64,000 bases of DNA from an uncultured Paracoccaceae bacterium. Its GTDB lineage: Bacteria > Pseudomonadota > Alphaproteobacteria > Rhodobacterales > Rhodobacteraceae. The notes under the pieces were generated by a model. It was given only the letters and a program-made list of their open reading frames with translations, did not search any database and was not told the DNA's origin. The stretch is from contig CANLDA010000003.1 in assembly GCA_947489325.1 (NCBI GenBank), positions 172,663 through 236,662 of the forward strand. The letters run 5' to 3'. The position numbers and the translations under genes are program-made. Below, piece after piece: positions 8,316-17,950 of this stretch; position 1 is the stretch's first letter; the number at the start of each line of letters is the position of its first letter.

Positions 8316-9397
8316 CTTGCCCTCCAGGCGCGTTTGCGCATTGTTTCTGCAAATCGAATTGCGGCCGCCACTGCGCGATATTGATCAGGTGGAACTTCCT
8401 GGCCGATATCAACGGATGCATAAATCGCACGCGCCACTGGCGGATCGGACCGGATAGGAACTTGTGCGTCTACTGCGATTTCACGAATACGAAAGGCAAT
8501 GTCGTCCACACCTTTTGCAACGCAAACTGGCGCTGCCCCTCGTTGCCGTGACCATTTCAATGCAATCGCGTAATGGGTTGGGTTCACGATAATCACATCT
8601 GCCGTAGGCACATCCGCCATCATCTGCGACATAGCGATTTCCTGAGCCTTTTGTCGGCGTTTCTGTTTTACATGTGGATCGCCTTCGGAATCCTTGGCCT
8701 CATCCGTCATATCCTTGCGCGACATCATGTTTTTGCGGATGTGCTCCTGTCTTTGCCACATGTAGTCAATCGCCCCGATACCCATCGCAATGACCAAAAC
8801 AAGAAACAAAAACTCGACACCCAAGCGCGCCATCACCCCAATGGCCACCCGCGCATCACCATGAAGAACACCAGTCACCTCTTCTAGGCGCGCCCGCAAA
8901 AAAATTGCGAGGCAAACAGAATAGATCAAGAGCTTCACAAAGCTTTTTGCAAACTCGAACAATCCACCACGACCGAATTTGTTTTTCGCGTTTTGAATTG
9001 GGTTCAGACGTGAAGATTTTAGTTCAAGTTTGCTGGGTGCAAAGACAAATGCACGTTGCGCGATCAAGGACAGCACAACAGCCAGCGCAGGCAACAAAAA
9101 CAATGGTATCGCCGCTTGAGAAACAGTCATGAAGACCCCACCCATAGGGGCCGCCGGATCACCCTCAAAAATCAGCGGAGCAATATCGGTGGACTGATCA
9201 ATCAGCACCATAAGGGCATCGCCCATCGATTGCACTGACATCACCCCTGCCGTCAGCAGTGCAAGCAAAAGCCCCGCATATGACGCTGCTGCGGACACAT
9301 CGGCAGATTTCGCGATTTCACCTTTCTTTCGCGCATCATCCAGCTTTTTCTGGGTCGGCTCATAGGACTTATCGGTGTCATCATCTTGACTGCTCAT
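8312..9397 (-). CDS. flhB: Flagellar export switch protein FlhB
   Basis: 361 residues. The N-terminus has the FlhB marker KSYEPTQKKLDDARKKGEIAKS, followed by four membrane segments. The C-terminal cytoplasmic domain carries the autocleavage site NPTH (about residues 272-275) in VIIVNPTHYAIALKW. FlhB switches export from hook to filament substrates. Translation could begin earlier, but the ATG at 9397 matches the family start and overlaps the fliR stop by four bases. Confidence 0.95.
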   Translation of the reverse strand: MSSQDDDTDKSYEPTQKKLDDARKKGEIAKSADVSAAASYAGLLLALLTAGVMSVQSMGDALMVLIDQSTDIAPLIFEGDPAAPMGGVFMTVSQAAIPLFLLPALAVVLSLIAQRAFVFAPSKLELKSSRLNPIQNAKNKFGRGGLFEFAKSFVKLLIYSVCLAIFLRARLEEVTGVLHGDARVAIGVMARLGVEFLFLVLVIAMGIGAIDYMWQRQEHIRKNMMSRKDMTDEAKDSEGDPHVKQKRRQKAQEIAMSQMMADVPTADVIIVNPTHYAIALKWSRQRGAAPVCVAKGVDDIAFRIREIAVDAQVPIRSDPPVARAIYASVDIGQEVPPDQYRAVAAAIRFAETMRKRAWRAR

Positions 9398-10170
9398 GGT
9401 GTTACCACAAATGGGTTGGCAACAAAGGTGTTCAGCGCACCCACCCAAACTGACAACAACACCGGGGACACAAGGAAAAGCAAAAAGAGACTCCCGGCAG
9501 TGATCACTGGTGCGCCGACAAAGGCAACCATCAGCTGGGGCATGGCGCGGTTAATGACGCCAAGCGTAAGATTATAGAGCATAGACAGGATGACAAAGGG
9601 GGCCGCCAATTTGAACGCCAAGGCGAATGTGGACGCCACCAGCATCACCCCCCAGCGTGACAAGATAGAGGCGGCAATAAATTCCCCCGCTGGCAGGATA
9701 TCATAGGACATAATCAGCAATTGGGCGAGGCGCACATGCAATCCCATTATCATTGCCAATGCAAAACCCGCCATCATCAAGAGATGCCCGATGGCAGGCA
9801 AAGGTTCGACCCCGGCAGCACCGAAAATCTGGGCAAGAGATGTTGATTGCGCCGCCATAGACCCGGCTGTTTGCAATGCGAAAATGAACATTCTGACCCC
9901 AACACCAAGGGCAAACCCAGTGATTGTTTCGCTGATTGCAAACAGGGTGAATTGAATGCTTGTCATATCTTGGACGCCAAATCCAGAAGTCGATGGTGCC
10001 ACAATCATGGTAAAGGCAATCGCCAACCCCAACCGCACACGGACGGGGACGTTCTGCTCTCCAAAGCCTGGCAAGATTGACATCGCTGCACCGATACGAA
10101 GAAAAACCGCAAAACCATGCCAGAAAAATGCACTGCTAAAATCCAGAACCTGTGCAGCGGCTTCGATCAT
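9394..10170 (-). CDS. fliR: Flagellar export gate protein FliR
   Basis: 258 residues with about six hydrophobic segments, the usual FliR size. Matching features are the N-terminal FFWHGFAVFLRIGAAMSILPGFGE, the central GFALGVGVRMFIFALQTAGSM and the C-terminal LTLGVINRAMPQLMVAFVGAPV. It is part of the FliP-FliQ-FliR gate. It overlaps flhA upstream and flhB downstream by four bases each. Confidence 0.94.
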   Translation of the reverse strand: MIEAAAQVLDFSSAFFWHGFAVFLRIGAAMSILPGFGEQNVPVRVRLGLAIAFTMIVAPSTSGFGVQDMTSIQFTLFAISETITGFALGVGVRMFIFALQTAGSMAAQSTSLAQIFGAAGVEPLPAIGHLLMMAGFALAMIMGLHVRLAQLLIMSYDILPAGEFIAASILSRWGVMLVASTFALAFKLAAPFVILSMLYNLTLGVINRAMPQLMVAFVGAPVITAGSLFLLFLVSPVLLSVWVGALNTFVANPFVVTP

Positions 10171-12245
10171 GCGGCAATCACACCGACAAGCGAAGGGCGC
10201 GCCTCTAAACCAATTTCCTCAAATGACAATACAGGGTTGGCAATGCCACGCGCGCTCATGACCGTGCGCAGAAAACGACGCCTGCGGGTCGACGTAACGA
10301 GCGCTGGGAAAATTCCTTGATTGCTCGCCTCGTTCAATTGTTCAGACATGCCAGATGCCAGTTTGTTAAAAACGTCCGGCGGCAAAGCGATGTCAAAACT
10401 GCCGTGATCCCCATCAATCTGATAGTTTGTGAACGTATCTTCCCACTCTGGCGCCAACTGTATCAAAGGAATTGTTCCATCGTCGCGCCGCATCTCGGCC
10501 ACCAATTGAAACCCCAAACGCTGTCGCACATGTTCGCAGATTGCCTCGGGCAAGGTGTGGACGTGACGCGCCTCTGCAATTGCTTCGAGGACAAGTGGCA
10601 GGTTGCGAATAGAGACCTGTTCATCCAACAACAGACGCAGAACACGATGTAAAAGATCGACAGGCACTTTGTCAGGGATCAACTCATCCAACATTTTCCT
10701 GTTGGCCTCTGATCGTGCGGGGTCAGACAACGTCACCATTTCATCCAACAATCGACGCAAGGCTTTTAACGTCAAAAGACGCGACAGGTTCTTTTTGATA
10801 ATCTCCAAAAGATGGGTGGCAAGAACCTCTGCAGCTGTCACGATCGTCACACCAGAAAGCGCGGCCTGTTCACGCATTGAAGGGTCAATCCATCGCGCTG
10901 GTGCACCATAAACAGGCTCTTTCACATCAGTCCCATCGGGCACGCCACCGCTGCCATCAGGCAACAAGGCAAGAACCTTTTCCGAATTCAATGTGGCCCG
11001 GACCTGTTCAACCCCCTGCACCTTGACGACATAGCATCCCGGCGGCAGGGCAGGTTCATCCGTCAGTCGAATCTCTGGCATGATTAAGCCAAAGTTAGAG
11101 GCAATATGCGTGCGCATATTCGCAATACGCACATCCAGCCCGGCACCGGGATCCAGCACCATATTCACAAGGTCCGGGGCGAACTCTACATGAATATCAT
11201 CAAGATCAAGCACATCCCCCATGGATTTCGAAATGGGTTCTGCATCATCAGGTGTTGGTGCGATATTTTGCGCCTCTTCGGCGGTGGCATTGGTGTGCAC
11301 GAAATAGGCTGCACTGCCCAAAACCAAGCCACCTGCGATAAAGGGCAAGAATGGCAAGCCGGGCACCAATGCAAACAAAACCATCAATACGGCAACTGTA
11401 GCAAGCGCCGCAGGATGCCCGCCCAACTGCTTTACGATCGCAAGATCCGTTGCACCTTTGTTGCCACCTCGAGCCAGCAACAGCGCGGACGCGATAGAGA
11501 TGATAACCGCAGGAATCTGCGTGACCAAACCATCACCAACGGTCAAGATCGCATAGGTTTCAAAAGCTTTCGCCATGGGCATGCCGTGCACGACAACCCC
11601 CATCACCAACCCCATCACGAGGTTCAAAAGCGTGATAAGCAATCCCGCAACCGCATCCCCTTTGACAAACTTGGACGCACCATCCAATGACCCAAAGAAC
11701 GTGGTTTCTTGTTGCTCAAGCTCGCGGCGGGCCTTGGCCTCGGTATGATCAATCGCGCCGGCAGACATGTCGCTGTCAATGGCAAGCTGTTTGCCGGGCA
11801 TTCCATCCAACGCGAACCGTGCCCCCACCTCGGCCATACGGGCGGCACCTTTGGTGATCACCATAAAGTTAACAATCAAAAGAACAGAAAACACCACCAG
11901 GCCCAGAAAAACACTGCCGCCCATCACAAAATTCGCGAACCCTTCGATCACATCGCCAGCGGCATTTGTCCCGCTGTGGCCATTGCCAATAATCAATTTG
12001 GTTGACGATACATTCAACGACAACCGCAACATAAGGGTGGCGAGCAGAATCGTCGGAAAAGCCGAAAAATCCAGCGGCCTGTCGATAAACAATGTGATGG
12101 TGAAAATTAGAATCGCCAGAGCAAAAGATGCTGCTAAACCGATATCCAGAACCCACGATGGCATCGGTAGAATCATCATCACAATCACCGCCATTAGGGC
12201 GATGGCCAGCAAAACCGTAGGGTTAAAAAGCGCCTTAATGTTCAC
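10167..12245 (-). CDS. flhA: Flagellar export gate protein FlhA
   Basis: 692 residues. About eight N-terminal membrane segments are followed by a cytoplasmic domain from about residue 340. The FHIPEP signature is clear (DRPLDFSAFPTILLATLML, then LRLSLNVSSTKLII), as is FVKGDAVAGLLI. FlhA forms the nonameric export platform that receives chaperone-substrate complexes. I chose GTG 12245, one base after the transglycosylase stop, because GGGAGG lies five bases upstream. A further upstream GTG at 12278 has no such site and would overlap the preceding gene. Confidence 0.95.
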   Translation of the reverse strand: MNIKALFNPTVLLAIALMAVIVMMILPMPSWVLDIGLAASFALAILIFTITLFIDRPLDFSAFPTILLATLMLRLSLNVSSTKLIIGNGHSGTNAAGDVIEGFANFVMGGSVFLGLVVFSVLLIVNFMVITKGAARMAEVGARFALDGMPGKQLAIDSDMSAGAIDHTEAKARRELEQQETTFFGSLDGASKFVKGDAVAGLLITLLNLVMGLVMGVVVHGMPMAKAFETYAILTVGDGLVTQIPAVIISIASALLLARGGNKGATDLAIVKQLGGHPAALATVAVLMVLFALVPGLPFLPFIAGGLVLGSAAYFVHTNATAEEAQNIAPTPDDAEPISKSMGDVLDLDDIHVEFAPDLVNMVLDPGAGLDVRIANMRTHIASNFGLIMPEIRLTDEPALPPGCYVVKVQGVEQVRATLNSEKVLALLPDGSGGVPDGTDVKEPVYGAPARWIDPSMREQAALSGVTIVTAAEVLATHLLEIIKKNLSRLLTLKALRRLLDEMVTLSDPARSEANRKMLDELIPDKVPVDLLHRVLRLLLDEQVSIRNLPLVLEAIAEARHVHTLPEAICEHVRQRLGFQLVAEMRRDDGTIPLIQLAPEWEDTFTNYQIDGDHGSFDIALPPDVFNKLASGMSEQLNEASNQGIFPALVTSTRRRRFLRTVMSARGIANPVLSFEEIGLEARPSLVGVIAA

Positions 12246-12246
12246 C

Positions 12247-13026
12247 TCAACCTCCCTGTGAGAAGAGAGGTTTCGCACCGCCTTGTGACCCCAACGGAAC
12301 CAGCGATCCCAACCGCGGCGCTTTCACGCCAGCCTGTAACAAGGGAAAGGTATTCAACCGTGGTTGCGTTGGTGGTTTCGCAATCTTCACGGGCGGTGCG
12401 CTTACAGTTGGGTTAATATCACCCAGCCCCGCCATGATGCGATTGAACCGGGCCTTGTATCGATCAGCGTATTGAGGCGTGCGCGAATGATATGCCCCCG
12501 CAGCATCCACCCAATTGCCGAACTCCGCATGCAGCGATTTGAGATATTTCGCGGCATAGTTGGCATTGGTTTGAGGGTCAAACATGGCCTCGATCGACGC
12601 AAATGCCTTACCATGCCAACGATAGTTGATCTGAAAACAACCAACGTCAAAGCTGCGGGCGCCTGCGCGGAAATGTTTCAGAACATATGCGCGGGCCTCT
12701 GCTTCTGCCTCGAACCACACTCCCTTGCCCTCCATGTTCACCGTCCAGGGCCAGGGTTGTAATTTGCCGCCTCGGCCTCTGCCGGTCTCTGTTCTTGTGA
12801 TGGATAACAGCACCTCTTTGGGGACGCCGGATGTTTTTGCTGCCTGAAGCGCAACCGTGTCGCAAGTCTGCGAAAATGCAGGAATTGCGGAAGCCGTCCC
12901 TGCAATAATGCTCATTGCCAAGGTTGCTAAAGTACAAAAAACCGCAAAACACCATCGATGCTTGCGCCAATTTGATGAGAATCTAAGAGATTGAAGTATC
13001 GACGTTTCATTAAACATTCTGTTCAT
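12247..13026 (-). CDS. Flagellar-cluster lytic transglycosylase (SLT family)
   Basis: About 259 residues. A hydrophobic export segment (FAVFCTLATLAMSIIAG) is followed by a transglycosylase fold with the catalytic-type Glu in LLSITRTETGRG and the SLT motifs SFDVGCFQINYRWHG and YAAKYLKSL. A Pro-rich tail follows. It cuts peptidoglycan glycan strands, and lies directly upstream of flhA. No flgJ is visible, so it may open the wall for the rod, as the flagellar muramidase SltF does in Rhodobacter sphaeroides; this role is inferred. ATG 13026 was chosen over an upstream TTG at 13059. Confidence 0.82.
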   Translation of the reverse strand: MNRMFNETSILQSLRFSSNWRKHRWCFAVFCTLATLAMSIIAGTASAIPAFSQTCDTVALQAAKTSGVPKEVLLSITRTETGRGRGGKLQPWPWTVNMEGKGVWFEAEAEARAYVLKHFRAGARSFDVGCFQINYRWHGKAFASIEAMFDPQTNANYAAKYLKSLHAEFGNWVDAAGAYHSRTPQYADRYKARFNRIMAGLGDINPTVSAPPVKIAKPPTQPRLNTFPLLQAGVKAPRLGSLVPLGSQGGAKPLFSQGG

Positions 13027-13115
13027 TGGTCCGCGCTTTTTGCTGCTTACCTTAGGCAATACGGAACCTTGGTTGAGATTTGGTAACCATACACCTTAAC
13101 CGTCAAAATTTTTGT

Positions 13116-15470
13116 TTACTCCGTTGGCATTGCGTCCACGGAATGCATCGCAAGCAAATCCACCAACGTGGCTCTAACTGATTGACTCTTTTGTAATAGC
13201 ACTCGTTCTTTTGCGATCAGATTATCTGGAATGTCCTCAGATACGTGCACCATTTCCGCATCCTTTGTCAGGTTAACGACACGGCGATATACGTCCGATT
13301 CCGAGTGCTCCAGAGTCTCCCAATCCCCTGCAAGCCATGCAGCGTTTTCCGCCTTGTCATGCGCCTGCACTGATTGAAACAACTTGGCCGCAACTCCAAA
13401 ATCACCAGCAAGCGTGCGCGCATCTGCACGTAATCGATCCACATTCGCCCCCGCAAGCGCCATCACTTCGGCTTCTGCCTGAAGGGGTTTTCTTTGCAAC
13501 AACGCTGCTTGCGCACGCAACATGCGGCGCTCCTCTACAAGGGTCTCTTCTGGTTCGGCTGCCAGCAAAGACAAAGCAAGATCCGGAAAACCAAGTTCCA
13601 ACAATCGTTTTGCTGCCAGATGCTCACTTTCAAAAGAAACTGTGGCATGAGGATCGATAATGTTCAGCAGTAAATTCTCAACAAACTGATAGTCATCGGC
13701 CTGTGCCGTCAAAATATTTGTTACGACACTTCGCGTTTGGTTTATGATTGCGCCATCGTCGCGATCTCTCATGTCACGCAACGCATCGAAGGCCGAGCCA
13801 AACTGATGTGCCTGCGCTCGGGCCAACGCATGTACACGTCGCAATTCTGGTCCAAATGCTGTATCTCGGTGCTCCAGAACCAGCGCACTAACAAGCTCTG
13901 CCGTAGATGATGAAATAGGTTGATTCTCTGCCAAATGCACATCTATCAATTTGATCAATGCTTTGGGGGAAAGTTCATTTTCCGCCATAACCACGTCTTG
14001 CAGCCCTGCTTGGGCTTTTGTTACATTCCCTTCCGCCAATTCGATTTCTGCAGCTGCCATTGCGAAATGCGCGTCGGTTTCTTGCTCTCCACGCTTGATC
14101 AATTTCAAGATCATTCTGCTGGTTTTTTGATCACCTAACGCAAGAAATTGATCACTAAGCTTTGGCCCCAAATGATGCCGTAAATGCAGAGGCAAGGCAC
14201 TAAAACTGCGCGTGATTGCCTTTGTTTTGATGTCGGGTTGAACATTCTCTACACGCGCCGCCAATAATGACCACATCGCAATTTCCGTGTCACAATTGTA
14301 TAGTTTGTGAAATGGATTTGGGCCCGTCAGTTTGCCAAAATCCATGATGTCGGCAAGCGCACGGAAAAATGCACGCTCTCTTGGTGATGTTTCCGGGGCA
14401 AATGTCATTGCCTGCCGTGCTTCTGCACCAAATCCAAAATAGATATATAGTTTTGCCAAGTCGCGTGCTCGCTCCGGATCAACAATCCCCAATTCATTAA
14501 CAAGATGCGCCCGTCTCGTGGCAATTTGTTGATCAACCGATGTCTCATCACCCCAATGCCGTATGCTAAAGCTTGGTTGGCATCCACCATTCACAGACGC
14601 CACATTGCTAAACGATCCTAGGGTTTCAGCCAGCTCTCGCTCAACACTGTTTTGCGCGCGCAGGTTCAGATGTTCAATTGTTGTGGCCTCTGAAGACCCC
14701 ATTTGGGGCTCAACCCCTTGCTCATCTTTCACGACCATTTCAGCAGGTGATGACACTGGTACTTTTCCCTTGGGTTCTAACAAACCAAGAGAGGCCGCGC
14801 GCCCCAATTGTTTAAGCAAATCGCTTTGCGCAGTTCGCAGGTTTTGGCGACTGTTCAAATAATCCTTGAGTGGCAACACATCGGCAACTGTGTCGGATGC
14901 CTTTTCGATCGTCGTCAATGTCGTCGCAACAGAGGTTTCAACGTCATGTGATTGTGACTGAGGCGTAGGGTTGCTCCCAAGAGAAAGTTGAAGAGAGGCC
15001 ACATCTATTTCACCACCATTCGCGCCAAATGTCAGAGGTTGTCGTTTTTCCCTTAGTTGCGAAGCATCTGCTTTTACTTCAATTTCTGTTGGGGCCTCTT
15101 GCGCGAAATCTGATGAGATATCCAACACAAGATAATTGGCCCCAAAGCGAAACGCCTTTACGCCGCACGCACACCCGAGCACCAATGTCAGGGCATCTGA
15201 TCCGTCTTTAGTATGCACAGATGCAAGGCGATCCCTGGAAATACGTTCAAAAATATCTTCGACAGAGAACCCTGCATCGGCCCCTGTGACAGTCAGCTTT
15301 GCACTGTTTACCTCTGTTTCAATATGCCATTCCGTCTGCTCACTTGGCAGTGTCAGCACCAAACGCGTGTATCCCTCATGTTCACCAGATCGAATAGGGA
15401 TGGGTGCGGCTGTACTTGCTCCAACACCCAAAAACAGACCTATGTATATCAAAGATAATAGGTTTTTCAT
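13116..15470 (-). CDS. 784-residue exported envelope protein of the motility operon
   Basis: No named family is recognised. A signal peptide (MKNLLSLIYIGLFLGVGASTAA) is followed by a beta-rich part (about residues 25-120: GYTRLVLTLP, ANYLVLDISS) that resembles an AMIN-like domain, with Cys-Ala-Cys near residue 100. A low-complexity linker follows, and from about residue 290 to the end a long alpha-helical repeat array resembling TPR/SEL repeats. It is translationally coupled to motA (four-base overlap) and precedes the transglycosylase gene. A periplasmic role in stator or basal-body placement against peptidoglycan is inferred from architecture and position only. Confidence 0.65.
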   Translation of the reverse strand: MKNLLSLIYIGLFLGVGASTAAPIPIRSGEHEGYTRLVLTLPSEQTEWHIETEVNSAKLTVTGADAGFSVEDIFERISRDRLASVHTKDGSDALTLVLGCACGVKAFRFGANYLVLDISSDFAQEAPTEIEVKADASQLREKRQPLTFGANGGEIDVASLQLSLGSNPTPQSQSHDVETSVATTLTTIEKASDTVADVLPLKDYLNSRQNLRTAQSDLLKQLGRAASLGLLEPKGKVPVSSPAEMVVKDEQGVEPQMGSSEATTIEHLNLRAQNSVERELAETLGSFSNVASVNGGCQPSFSIRHWGDETSVDQQIATRRAHLVNELGIVDPERARDLAKLYIYFGFGAEARQAMTFAPETSPRERAFFRALADIMDFGKLTGPNPFHKLYNCDTEIAMWSLLAARVENVQPDIKTKAITRSFSALPLHLRHHLGPKLSDQFLALGDQKTSRMILKLIKRGEQETDAHFAMAAAEIELAEGNVTKAQAGLQDVVMAENELSPKALIKLIDVHLAENQPISSSTAELVSALVLEHRDTAFGPELRRVHALARAQAHQFGSAFDALRDMRDRDDGAIINQTRSVVTNILTAQADDYQFVENLLLNIIDPHATVSFESEHLAAKRLLELGFPDLALSLLAAEPEETLVEERRMLRAQAALLQRKPLQAEAEVMALAGANVDRLRADARTLAGDFGVAAKLFQSVQAHDKAENAAWLAGDWETLEHSESDVYRRVVNLTKDAEMVHVSEDIPDNLIAKERVLLQKSQSVRATLVDLLAMHSVDAMPTE

Positions 15471-16339
15471 GCAGCACTCTGTTGTTTTGCGGCTTTCAGC
15501 GCTTCTTCAAGCTCACTGAAATCAGGGCGACAGTGGGATGGGGTGTTCTGGCGGCCAACCTCGATGCAAATGTTGGTCGCATGGTTATGCAGGTTCGCAA
15601 CAAGAACCTCACGGATCAATTGATAGAAATGCGCATCTTCTTCGACGACAGCCTTCACCTTGGCAGCAAAAGGCCCAACCAGACCATAGGCAAGAAAAAC
15701 CCCGAGGAATGTCCCAACAAGCGCACCGCCAATCATCTTACCCAAAATTTCAGGTGGTTGATCAATCGATCCCATGGTTTTGATAACCCCTAAAACCGCA
15801 GCAACAATTCCCAACGCAGGCAAACCATCTGCAACAGTCTGTAAGGCATGGCTGGAATGCATGGCGTGGTGAAGATTGGCCTCCATCCGTTTTTCAAGAA
15901 CCTCTTCCACCTGATGCGGATCGTCATAGTTCATAGACGCAGACCGCATAGTGTCGGCGATCAACGCGACGACCTCACCCTCTCCTTGGATTTTGGGGTA
16001 GCGCGAGAAAATCACAGAGTCGGAGGGATTTTCAATATGCTCTTCTATTGCGACTGGGTTCTCTCGTGCCAATCGAATCAATTCAAATAACAAACACAAC
16101 AGATCCCGGTAATCGTCATGGTGCCATTTTGGGCCTTTGAACACCTTCCCAATGTCTTTCATTGTCTGTTTGACCGCAGACATGTCATTAGCAATCAAAA
16201 AAGCCCCAACCGCGGCACCACCGATCATCATCATCTCAAATGGTAGGGATTTCAGGATGATCCCCAATTTGCCCCCGGCAGCAAGATACCCCCCAAACAC
16301 CATGACAAAAATAATCGCGATGCCAACAAAACCAATCAT
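15467..16339 (-). CDS. motA: Flagellar motor stator protein MotA
   Basis: 290 residues with four hydrophobic segments. The MotA signature is present: MIGFVGIAIIFVMVFGGYLAAGG at the start (in part) and GLPALGIVAAVLGVIKTMG with ALVGTFLGVFLAYGLVGP in the pore-forming half. MotA and MotB form the proton channel that drives rotation. MotB is encoded 14 kb away at 30304. GAGGAGC lies seven bases before the ATG. It overlaps the following envelope-protein gene by four bases. Confidence 0.95.
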   Translation of the reverse strand: MIGFVGIAIIFVMVFGGYLAAGGKLGIILKSLPFEMMMIGGAAVGAFLIANDMSAVKQTMKDIGKVFKGPKWHHDDYRDLLCLLFELIRLARENPVAIEEHIENPSDSVIFSRYPKIQGEGEVVALIADTMRSASMNYDDPHQVEEVLEKRMEANLHHAMHSSHALQTVADGLPALGIVAAVLGVIKTMGSIDQPPEILGKMIGGALVGTFLGVFLAYGLVGPFAAKVKAVVEEDAHFYQLIREVLVANLHNHATNICIEVGRQNTPSHCRPDFSELEEALKAAKQQSAA

Positions 16340-16410
16340 GCTTACGCTCCTCGTCGGATTTCACTGTCAGTCTTGCATCGACCCGTTAAAAAACACTGTG
16401 CATGATACAT

Positions 16411-17025
16411 TTATTCCGTAGGAACTTCGGCATTTCGGCCAGCCATGACCACGCTTACGGTATAGGCTGCCTGAGGACTGAGGCCCGCCATGACCCCTGC
16501 CGCCGCATCAGGCCGCATACGCCCCAGGAATCCTGCGGCAAATTCGGGATCCATCTCTTCAAACAACGCAGCTGCGTCTTTGGGTTTCATGTTCTCATAA
16601 ACCTCGGTCAGCTTGGAAATATCGCTTTCCGCTGCTGTATTTGCCATTGCAATAGTGTCGCGCAGGCGTTCCTCTGCTTCGGTCAACTCTTTCATTTTGC
16701 GTGAAATTTCCTGATCAGCGACCGATAGAGCCTGCATTCTGCCGCGAATCTCTTCTTCTCGGGTATCCAGCACCTGCTTACGGTCCTGAAAAACCGTCAG
16801 CATTCTTCGTAGATCCGGTGTGGGCTCGCACGTTTTCGGATCAGCATCTGCTGTTTCATGTGACATCACATCCGTTTTTGCTTTGGCAATTGCTTGCCCT
16901 GCTTCGGTTCCCAAACGCAAAAACGCCGAAGAGATCAGGAAGAATGCGATCAAAAATAGGCTGCCGCGCCCGGGCCGAGACCTTCTCTTTCTACGAGCCT
17001 TTTGAGGTTGGTCATTTTTCGCCAT
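16411..17025 (-). CDS. MotE-like motility chaperone (MgtE-N-like domain)
   Basis: 204 residues. A basic N-terminus (KARRKRRSRPGRG) and one membrane segment (about residues 20-37) are followed by a long coiled coil (VLDTREEEIRGRMQALSVAD and following) and a C-terminal MgtE-N-like repeat (MKPKDAAALFEEMDPEFAAGF, MRPDAAAGVMAGLSP). This matches MotE of rhizobia, a periplasmic chaperone for MotC. Here it sits just upstream of motA, which supports a stator function. ATG 17025 has GGAGGG upstream and fits one base after the preceding stop. Confidence 0.72.
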   Translation of the reverse strand: MAKNDQPQKARRKRRSRPGRGSLFLIAFFLISSAFLRLGTEAGQAIAKAKTDVMSHETADADPKTCEPTPDLRRMLTVFQDRKQVLDTREEEIRGRMQALSVADQEISRKMKELTEAEERLRDTIAMANTAAESDISKLTEVYENMKPKDAAALFEEMDPEFAAGFLGRMRPDAAAGVMAGLSPQAAYTVSVVMAGRNAEVPTE

Positions 17026-17026
17026 T

Positions 17027-17404
17027 TCACCCTCCTGTGTTCTGGGCACGGTGACGCAAGAACATAGCCCCCTCTGGCGGAGGTGCCGTGTGTTGTACTG
17101 ATTGGGCTGGGGTGTTTTGATCCGGCAGATCATGCATAGACGCCACCAAAAGCTCTAACCGCTTGGCCACACCTTCGGCGCGCCCCGTCAATTCATCCAA
17201 AGACCCAGTAGAGGCCGTCGCCGTTTTCTGCGCGGCATTCAACGTCTTCGTCAGATCATCAACCTGCGCAGACAGAACGGCAACTGCACCACCCACACCG
17301 TTTTCCAGGTCGTTAAATTTGCTCAGACGGCGCGCCAGGATAAAGCAATACACGCCAGCACCAAGTGCGCCGGCAACAAGAAGGATATCTGCAATCAAGT
17401 CCAT
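17027..17404 (-). CDS. Small membrane protein between fliL and motE-like gene
   Basis: 125 residues with a single N-terminal membrane helix (about 1-24: ADILLVAGALGAGVYCFILA) and a helical, partly coiled remainder (LSKFNDLENGVGGAVAVL, LTKTLNAAQKTA). The family is not recognised with confidence. It is 11 bases after fliL and one base before the motE-like gene, so co-expression with stator genes is very likely. Its function is unknown. Confidence 0.6.
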   Translation of the reverse strand: MDLIADILLVAGALGAGVYCFILARRLSKFNDLENGVGGAVAVLSAQVDDLTKTLNAAQKTATASTGSLDELTGRAEGVAKRLELLVASMHDLPDQNTPAQSVQHTAPPPEGAMFLRHRAQNTGG

Positions 17405-17415
17405 TCTGGCCTCAT

Positions 17416-17904
17416 TCAGTTTAGCACAAATTCCATAACAAGCAGATCACGAACCCGGCCGCTGCCGGTGACAATCTGAATGCGTCGCAACATCTGCGCC
17501 CTTAGTTTCACCAAGGCGGCAGGTGCTTCGATATCAGCAGGCTCTAACGCGCGCAGATAACTGTTCAGTACGTCCACAACACGCGGCAAAATTGTTTCCA
17601 CCTCGGATTGATATTGCGATGGCACCTCAAGTTGAGCGCGGAATCGCAAATGTTTGGTTGTTGTCGAATTCAAAGACACCACAATTGGATCAACCGGGAT
17701 AAAGGCCACATCTGGTAGATCGACCATTTCCTCGACATGTTCATCCGCATGATCTCCGGCCATGTCAGCCCCAAGAATCATCCCGGAGTACACAGCAAAG
17801 AAACCACCGCCACCGCCAGCAAGAGCCAACACAAGCCCAATGATCAGCGGCATTTTAGAGCGCTTCTTTGGTGCGTCTTCTTCTGTGCTTTCGATCTCTG
17901 TCAT
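17416..17904 (-). CDS. fliL: Flagellar basal body-associated protein FliL
   Basis: 162 residues from ATG 17904; a GTG at 17928 would add eight. A charged N-terminus (TEEDAPKKRSKM) is followed by a membrane helix with a Gly run (IIGLVLALAGGGGGFFAVYSG) and the FliL domain (VAFIPVDPIVVSLN, LRFRAQLEV, ending VRDLLVMEFVLN). FliL rings the stator units and supports torque. It is the first gene of the long leftward motility operon and diverges from fliF across about 120 bases holding a CtrA-like box. Confidence 0.88.
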   Translation of the reverse strand: MTEIESTEEDAPKKRSKMPLIIGLVLALAGGGGGFFAVYSGMILGADMAGDHADEHVEEMVDLPDVAFIPVDPIVVSLNSTTTKHLRFRAQLEVPSQYQSEVETILPRVVDVLNSYLRALEPADIEAPAALVKLRAQMLRRIQIVTGSGRVRDLLVMEFVLN

Positions 17905-17950
17905 GATGTGTCCCGAGTTCTTCGACACAATCTCTATAACGCGACAGGAA

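Noticed and set aside
13084..13101. CtrA-like half-sites (TAACCAT and TTAACC) upstream of the transglycosylase gene
   Set aside because: The spacing between the two TAA cores is 13 bases rather than the 11 expected for TTAA-N7-TTAA, so they do not form a proper box.
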